This document shows, in pieces, positions 59,880 through 64,000 of a stretch of DNA of 64,000 nucleotides (position 1 is its first letter; each line of letters starts with the position of its first letter). The position numbers and the translations under genes were made by a program. Origin of the DNA: Bradyrhizobium sp. AUGA SZCCT0158 (GTDB lineage: Bacteria > Pseudomonadota > Alphaproteobacteria > Rhizobiales > Xanthobacteraceae). The notes under the pieces are model-generated. The model saw nothing but the letters and a program-made list of their open reading frames with translations, was not told the DNA's origin and did no database searches. Location: contig NZ_JAFCME010000008.1 of NCBI RefSeq assembly GCF_018130065.1, positions 1 through 64,000 of the forward strand, given 5' to 3'.

Positions 59880-62144
59880 TCACTCCGCCGCCTGCCGTGT
59901 CTCCGGCGCGTCGATCACTTCCAGCACCTTCGGCGGCGACATCGGCAAGGCGTAGAAGCGTTTGCCGAGCGCGTTGTAGATCGCATTCGCCACCGCGGCC
60001 ATCACGGGGACCAGCGGCACTTCGCCGACGCCCTTGACGCCTTGCGGGTGTTTCGGGTTCGGCACCTCGACCATGATGCAGTCGATCATCGGCAGGTCCG
60101 AACACACAGGCATGCGATAGTCGAGGAAGCCGGGGTTATCGACCTTGCCGTCCCTGGTGTAGATGTATTCCTCGTTCAGCGCCCAGCCGATGCCTTGCGC
60201 GACGCCGCCCTGCAGCTGGCCCTCGACATAGCCGGGATGGATGGCGCGGCCGACATCCTGCACGGCGGTGTAGCGGGTCACGCGCGCGATACCGAGATCG
60301 ACGTCGACTTCGACGTCGCAGATATGCGTGCCGAAGCCGCCATCCGCGCCCGTGGTGTTGAGCTGCACGCCGGCGCCGATCGGGCCGCCCATCGCGGGCG
60401 CTTTCTCGGCGAGATCTTTTAGCGTCAGCGGCGGGAACTGGCCGGCATTCGGGCTCACCGGATGCGCCGCGCCGTCTTCCCACTTCACCGCCTCGGGATC
60501 GATCTCCCAGATTTTTGCGGCGCGTTCGCGCAAGGTCTTGATGATCTGTTCGGTCGACTGCGTCACCACGATCGAGGAAGCGAACAGCACGCGGCTGCCG
60601 CCGGTGAGGTTCGAGAAGCCGATGGTCTGGGTATCGCCGATGATGACGGAGACGCGGCGATAGTCGATGCCGAGCAGTTCGGCGCAGATGTTGGCGATGC
60701 CGGCGCGCGAGCCGCCGATATCGGGATGGCCCGTGGTGACGACGACGTTGCCGTCCTCGGTGATGTTGACCTGCGCGGAGGATTCACCGCCGGCGTTGAA
60801 CCAGAAGCCGGAAGCGACGCCGCGTCCTTGAAGTTTTCCGAGCGGCGCCTTGTAGTGATCCGACGCCTTTGCCGCTTCCACCGTCTCGATGTACCCGATG
60901 CGCGGGAAGGTCGGGCCGTGCGCGGCTTTCGTTCCTTCCTTGGCGGCGTTCTTAAGGCGGAAGTCGAGCGGGTCCATCTTCAGCGCCTCGGCGACCTCGT
61001 CGAGCACGCATTCCACCGCATAGGCGCCGATCGGCGCGCCCGGCGCGCGATAGGCCGCCACTTTCGAACGGTTGGAGCAGACGTCATAGCCTTCCGACAA
61101 CAGGTTCGGGATGTCGTAGGGCGTAAAACTGCAGCCGGCCGCGCCGCGGATCGGCGAGCCCGGCAGCGCCCCTGCCTGCAAATAGAAGGTGCCGTGCGCA
61201 GCGACGATCTTGCCGTCCTTGGTGGCGCCGATCTTCACCGTGCTCTTCGAGCCTGACGTGGGCCCGGTCGCGCGCATCACTTCCTCGCGCGTCATCACCA
61301 TCTTCACCGGGCGGCCGGACTTTTTCGCCAGCAGCGTCGCCAGCGGCTCGAGATAGACGATGGTCTTGCCACCAAAACCGCCGCCGATCTCGGCGGGGAT
61401 GGCGCGGATGTCGCTCTGCGGGATGCCGGTGAGATGGGCCGTCATCGCGCGGACCATGAACTGCCCCTGGCTGGAGCTCCAGATCGTGGTCTTGCCGTCG
61501 GGCGCGACGCTGATCAGGCAGGCATGCGGCTCGATATAGCCCTGATGCACCGGGCGCGTTGTGAAGCTGCGCTCGATGACGATGTCGGCCTTCTTGAAGC
61601 CGTCGGCGATATCACCCTTCTTGTGCTCGAGCCGGCCGGCGATGTTGGAGGGCTTGCCCTCGAACTTGTTGAACTCGTGCAGGATCGGCGCGTCGGATTT
61701 GATCGCGTCCTCGATCTCGATCACGAAAGGCAGCACTTCGTAGTCGACCTCGATCAGCTTGCAGGCTTCCGCTGCAATCGCTTCGGTGGTCGCGGCAACG
61801 GCCGCAATGGGGTGTCCGGGAAACAGCGCCTTTTCGCGCGCCATCACGTTGCGGCACATCCAGCGCATGTCCTGGATGCCGAGCATGACGGCGCCCTTCT
61901 CTATCGGGAAATCGACGATGTCGCGCGCGGTGACGACAGCCTTGACGCCGGGCAGCGCTTCGGCCTTCGCCGTGTTGATCGATTTGATGCGTGCATGCGC
62001 GTGCGGGCTGCGCAACACTTTGCCCCAGATCATGCCGGGCATATTGGTGTCGGCGGCGAACTGCGCGCGGCCGGTCACCTTGTCCATACCGTCTGGACGA
62101 ATGGTGCGCTGGCCGATCCACTTGTTGTTGGTAACGACGGTCAT
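59880..62144 (-). CDS. Xanthine dehydrogenase family molybdopterin-binding subunit
   Basis: A 754-aa large subunit of a molybdenum hydroxylase. Cofactor-binding blocks include AEIGGGFGGKTIVYLEPLA, KVAAYRAPGAPIGAYAVECV and GHPDIGGSRAGIANICAELL, and the C-terminal VGEVPLVPVMAAVANAI with the catalytic glutamate region GVGE. The active-site loop YRAPGAP differs from the CO-dehydrogenase form I loop, so this is not a true CoxL; it is closer to hydroxybenzoyl-CoA reductase or nicotinate/xanthine-type enzymes. It is the last gene of a three-gene minus-strand operon after the FAD and FeS subunits. Confidence 0.92.
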   Translation of the reverse strand: MTVVTNNKWIGQRTIRPDGMDKVTGRAQFAADTNMPGMIWGKVLRSPHAHARIKSINTAKAEALPGVKAVVTARDIVDFPIEKGAVMLGIQDMRWMCRNVMAREKALFPGHPIAAVAATTEAIAAEACKLIEVDYEVLPFVIEIEDAIKSDAPILHEFNKFEGKPSNIAGRLEHKKGDIADGFKKADIVIERSFTTRPVHQGYIEPHACLISVAPDGKTTIWSSSQGQFMVRAMTAHLTGIPQSDIRAIPAEIGGGFGGKTIVYLEPLATLLAKKSGRPVKMVMTREEVMRATGPTSGSKSTVKIGATKDGKIVAAHGTFYLQAGALPGSPIRGAAGCSFTPYDIPNLLSEGYDVCSNRSKVAAYRAPGAPIGAYAVECVLDEVAEALKMDPLDFRLKNAAKEGTKAAHGPTFPRIGYIETVEAAKASDHYKAPLGKLQGRGVASGFWFNAGGESSAQVNITEDGNVVVTTGHPDIGGSRAGIANICAELLGIDYRRVSVIIGDTQTIGFSNLTGGSRVLFASSIVVTQSTEQIIKTLRERAAKIWEIDPEAVKWEDGAAHPVSPNAGQFPPLTLKDLAEKAPAMGGPIGAGVQLNTTGADGGFGTHICDVEVDVDLGIARVTRYTAVQDVGRAIHPGYVEGQLQGGVAQGIGWALNEEYIYTRDGKVDNPGFLDYRMPVCSDLPMIDCIMVEVPNPKHPQGVKGVGEVPLVPVMAAVANAIYNALGKRFYALPMSPPKVLEVIDAPETRQAAE

Positions 62145-62161
62145 GGTGCTGGCTCCGGCTG

Positions 62162-62638
62162 TTATTGGGCGCGCATTTCGGCCGCGGTGTCCATGACAGC
62201 GCGAACGATCTTGTCATAACCGGTGCACCGGCAGAGATTGCCGGCGAGCCAGAAGCGAACCTCTTCCTCGCTCGGCTTCGGATTCCGCTTCAGCAGCGCG
62301 TCCGATGCCACCAGCATGCCCGAGGTGCAGATGCCGCACTGAAGCGCGGCCATCTCCAGAAACTTCTGCTGCAGCGGATGCAGCTTTTCGCCCTGCGCCA
62401 TGCCCTCGATGGTGCGCAGTTCGTGGCCCTCGGATTCCACCGCGAGCATCAGGCAGGAACAGATGAGGTTGTCATCGACCGTGATGCTGCAGGCGCCGCA
62501 GTCGCCGGAGGCACAGCCCTCCTTGGAGCCGGTGAGCCCGAGCGGCCCGCGCAGCGCATCGAGCATGGTGTCGTTGGGCTCGCAGAGAAACTCTGACGGT
62601 TCGCCGTTGATGGTGGTGGTGACGTGGACCTTGGCCAT
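62162..62638 (-). CDS. [2Fe-2S] subunit of the molybdenum hydroxylase
   Basis: A 158-aa small subunit. The N-terminal plant-type ferredoxin fold carries CASGDCGACSITVDD with a later cysteine in LICSCLML; the C-terminal helical domain carries GICTSGMLV and CRCTGYDKIVRAV. These eight cysteines bind two [2Fe-2S] clusters that link the molybdenum site to FAD. It lies between the FAD subunit (5 bases upstream) and the large subunit. Confidence 0.95.
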   Translation of the reverse strand: MAKVHVTTTINGEPSEFLCEPNDTMLDALRGPLGLTGSKEGCASGDCGACSITVDDNLICSCLMLAVESEGHELRTIEGMAQGEKLHPLQQKFLEMAALQCGICTSGMLVASDALLKRNPKPSEEEVRFWLAGNLCRCTGYDKIVRAVMDTAAEMRAQ

Positions 62639-62643
62639 GAAGC

Positions 62644-63513
62644 TTAATTCCCTTTGGCGCGTTGAGCGGCAATCGCGGTGGTGCGCTTGAGCAGCACACC
62701 GGCCACTTTGGTGCGATAAGCGATCGTGCCGCGCTTGTCGTCGATCGGACGGCAGGCGGCGGAACAGGCGGCGGCGGCCGCATTGAGCGCGGCGTCGTCG
62801 AGCTTGCTGCCGATCAGGGCTTTGGCGGCCGCTTCAACCAGCAGCACGGTCGGCGCGACAGCCCCGAGGCCGACGCGGGCGGCGGTGCAGACGCCGTCCT
62901 TCAGCGTCAGGCTGACGCCGAGGCCGACCACGGCGATGTCCATTTCAGTGCGCGGGATCATGCGCAGATACGCGTCGCTCGAGCCTTTGGAACGCGGCGG
63001 CAGCGTGAAGCTGACGAGGATTTCACCGGGCTTGAAATTGGTGCGGCCGGGGCCCGCCGGCACCTGTTCCACCGGCATTTCGCGGCTGCCATCCGGCCCT
63101 TGCACCGTGACGATGGCACCGGCCGCGACCATGGCCGGCACGCTGTCGCCGGCCGGCGAGCCGTTGCAGAGATTGCCGCCGGCGGACGCCCGCCCCTGGA
63201 CTTGTTTGGAGCCGATCAGGTTGACGGCCTCCAGCACGCCGGGCCAGACCTTGCCGAAACTGACATGGTCATGCAGCGCCATGCCGGAAACGGCGGCGCC
63301 GACGCGAAACCCGCCATCGGCGGTTTGCTCGATTTCCGTCATCTCGGCGATTTTCTTGATGTCGACGATCAGGCCCGGCTTCACGACGCCGGCACGCATT
63401 TGCACCAGAAGATCGGTACCGCCGGCCAGGATGCGCCCTGCACTTCCGGCCGCGGCGAACGCCTTGATCGCTTCATCAAGCGAATTGGGCGCCAAATATC
63501 GGAGTTCCGTCAT
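62644..63513 (-). CDS. FAD-binding subunit of the molybdenum hydroxylase
   Basis: A 289-aa medium subunit. FAD-binding motifs are ILAGGTDLLVQMRAG and ASAGGNLCNGSPAGDSVPAM, typical of the vanillyl-alcohol-oxidase-type fold found in CoxM and related subunits, followed by a C-terminal CoxM domain. It is the first gene of the operon FAD - FeS - Mo. No maturation genes of the CoxG or MocA type are present in this window. Confidence 0.95.
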   Translation of the reverse strand: MTELRYLAPNSLDEAIKAFAAAGSAGRILAGGTDLLVQMRAGVVKPGLIVDIKKIAEMTEIEQTADGGFRVGAAVSGMALHDHVSFGKVWPGVLEAVNLIGSKQVQGRASAGGNLCNGSPAGDSVPAMVAAGAIVTVQGPDGSREMPVEQVPAGPGRTNFKPGEILVSFTLPPRSKGSSDAYLRMIPRTEMDIAVVGLGVSLTLKDGVCTAARVGLGAVAPTVLLVEAAAKALIGSKLDDAALNAAAAACSAACRPIDDKRGTIAYRTKVAGVLLKRTTAIAAQRAKGN

Positions 63514-63796
63514 GGTTGTCCGTCATCTCCCCTTTTCTGCCCGCCCCATTTGGACGTCGGCCTATGTGGCCGGCAGTTGCGGTAGCCTACACGGGCGATG
63601 CGGGTTGGAACAGCCTCCGGGCTGCGGTTCTGGCGGCAGGCTCCTATGCAGGAAGCGGGCTTGTTCTCACATCGTCGGACGCCGGCTTGCGCCGGTTGGC
63701 CGGGGATTGGTGGACGTGGCGGCGGATTACGCTTGCACTGATGCGGCCCACAGGCTGTACAAATTGCAGTCCCTCCCACGCGAGCCGGTGAACTTG
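63514..63796. other. Divergent promoter region without a recognised gene
   Basis: About 280 bases between the divergent hydroxylase operon and the secreted-protein gene. Short overlapping frames on both strands lack ribosome sites and family resemblance. It should hold promoters for both directions, but no clear sigma-70 or operator sequence stood out. Confidence 0.5.
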
Positions 63797-64000
63797 ATGC
63801 CGACCCTTTCGATCAGAATTCACGTTGCGGTCACAATTTTTGCAGCCCTCGCCGTTTCCTCTGCCGCATTGTCCCAACCAGCCCCGGCTCCCGTCAGACC
63901 CGCCGTTGCGCCTCAGCCCAGGCCCGATGCGGTGCCGGGCCAGCAGCCGGCCGCACGGCCTGTAGCCTCGGCCCCGCGGGGCGGTGCGGCGTGCCACAAC
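63797..64000 (+). CDS. Secreted protein, 5' end only (possibly a lytic murein transglycosylase)
   Basis: The first 68 codons are present; the gene runs off the window edge. A signal peptide (IRIHVAVTIFAALAVSSAAL) is followed by a Pro/Ala/Gln-rich linker, and the last residues read RGGAACHN. Rhizobial lytic murein transglycosylases often have such a low-complexity linker and a C-[HR]-N segment at the start of the catalytic domain, so that is the best guess. The next 100 codons outside the window would settle it. Confidence 0.5.
   Translation, partial: MPTLSIRIHVAVTIFAALAVSSAALSQPAPAPVRPAVAPQPRPDAVPGQQPAARPVASAPRGGAACHN

Noticed and set aside
59880..63513. Aerobic carbon-monoxide dehydrogenase (coxMSL)
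   Set aside because: Gene order fits, but the large subunit lacks the CO-dehydrogenase active-site loop and accessory cox genes are missing; annotated as a generic molybdenum hydroxylase.

Overview
The window looks like a chromosomal segment of a Bradyrhizobiaceae alphaproteobacterium (Bradyrhizobium / Rhodopseudomonas type). The evidence is the high GC content, the fused cytochrome b/c1 gene (fbcH) next to a Rieske gene, a fused trpE(G) with an attenuator leader peptide, a long-type isocitrate lyase, SbmA/BacA, candidate EcfG-type stress promoters, and many dispersed palindromic repeats of kinds I recall from this family. No rRNA, tRNA, CRISPR, prophage, transposase or integrase was recognised. 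Most of the sequence is ordinary core genome.

Layout. 1-4100: lemA and an M48 peptidase, then two tandem ParA-like P-loop genes and a GIY-YIG protein. 4200-10530: apt, trpE(G) with its trp leader, a BphC-like dioxygenase, an orphan antitoxin-like gene, an SDR and a dienelactone hydrolase. 10720-13440: fbcF-fbcH (cytochrome bc1) with a terminator. 13700-16900: trmL, queE, queD, hemF and a HAD hydrolase. 17000-21030: a DUF2158 protein with its terminator, then a tightly overlapping minus-strand operon DUF1285 - NUDIX CoA pyrophosphatase - DUF6111 - cca - TSUP permease. 21255-28078: a four-gene MoxR / DUF58 / DUF4159 / large membrane-protein operon, followed by a decayed alpha/beta hydrolase. 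28985-33413: a zinc-starvation divergon (zigA, a DUF2946 protein and a TonB-dependent receptor) with two candidate Zur boxes. 33400-36520: GNAT, NUDIX, metallophosphoesterase and small proteins. 36554-39845: aceA, divergent from an XRE/DUF2083 regulator with palindromic operators between them. 40039-44204: sbmA, a long repeat-rich intergenic region, and a stress cluster (GlsB, YidB, PepSY-like, GSP17M-like). 44330-45932: an RHH regulator with an operator, and a PHB-depolymerase-type esterase. 46250-53821: assorted enzymes, a lone receiver protein, a PRC-barrel protein and a Bug-type binding protein. 53929-57000: enoyl-CoA hydratase, a divergent Mur ligase, a 47-aa protein and a GrlR-like protein. 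57515-63513: acyltransferase, a 2-keto-4-pentenoate hydratase-type gene and a three-subunit molybdenum hydroxylase. 63797 to the end: a secreted protein cut by the window edge.

How the parts fit. Several regulatory units can be read directly: trp attenuation, zinc repression, glyoxylate-shunt control, general-stress promoters and RHH autoregulation. I did not find a clear new multi-gene defence or mobile system. The best candidates for undescribed biology are the tandem ParA-like pair whose second member lacks the signature lysine, the MoxR-DUF58-DUF4159 envelope operon, the stand-alone Mur ligase neighbourhood, and the QueD variant lacking the usual catalytic cysteine. Intergenic space is dominated by at least seven families of dispersed inverted repeats.
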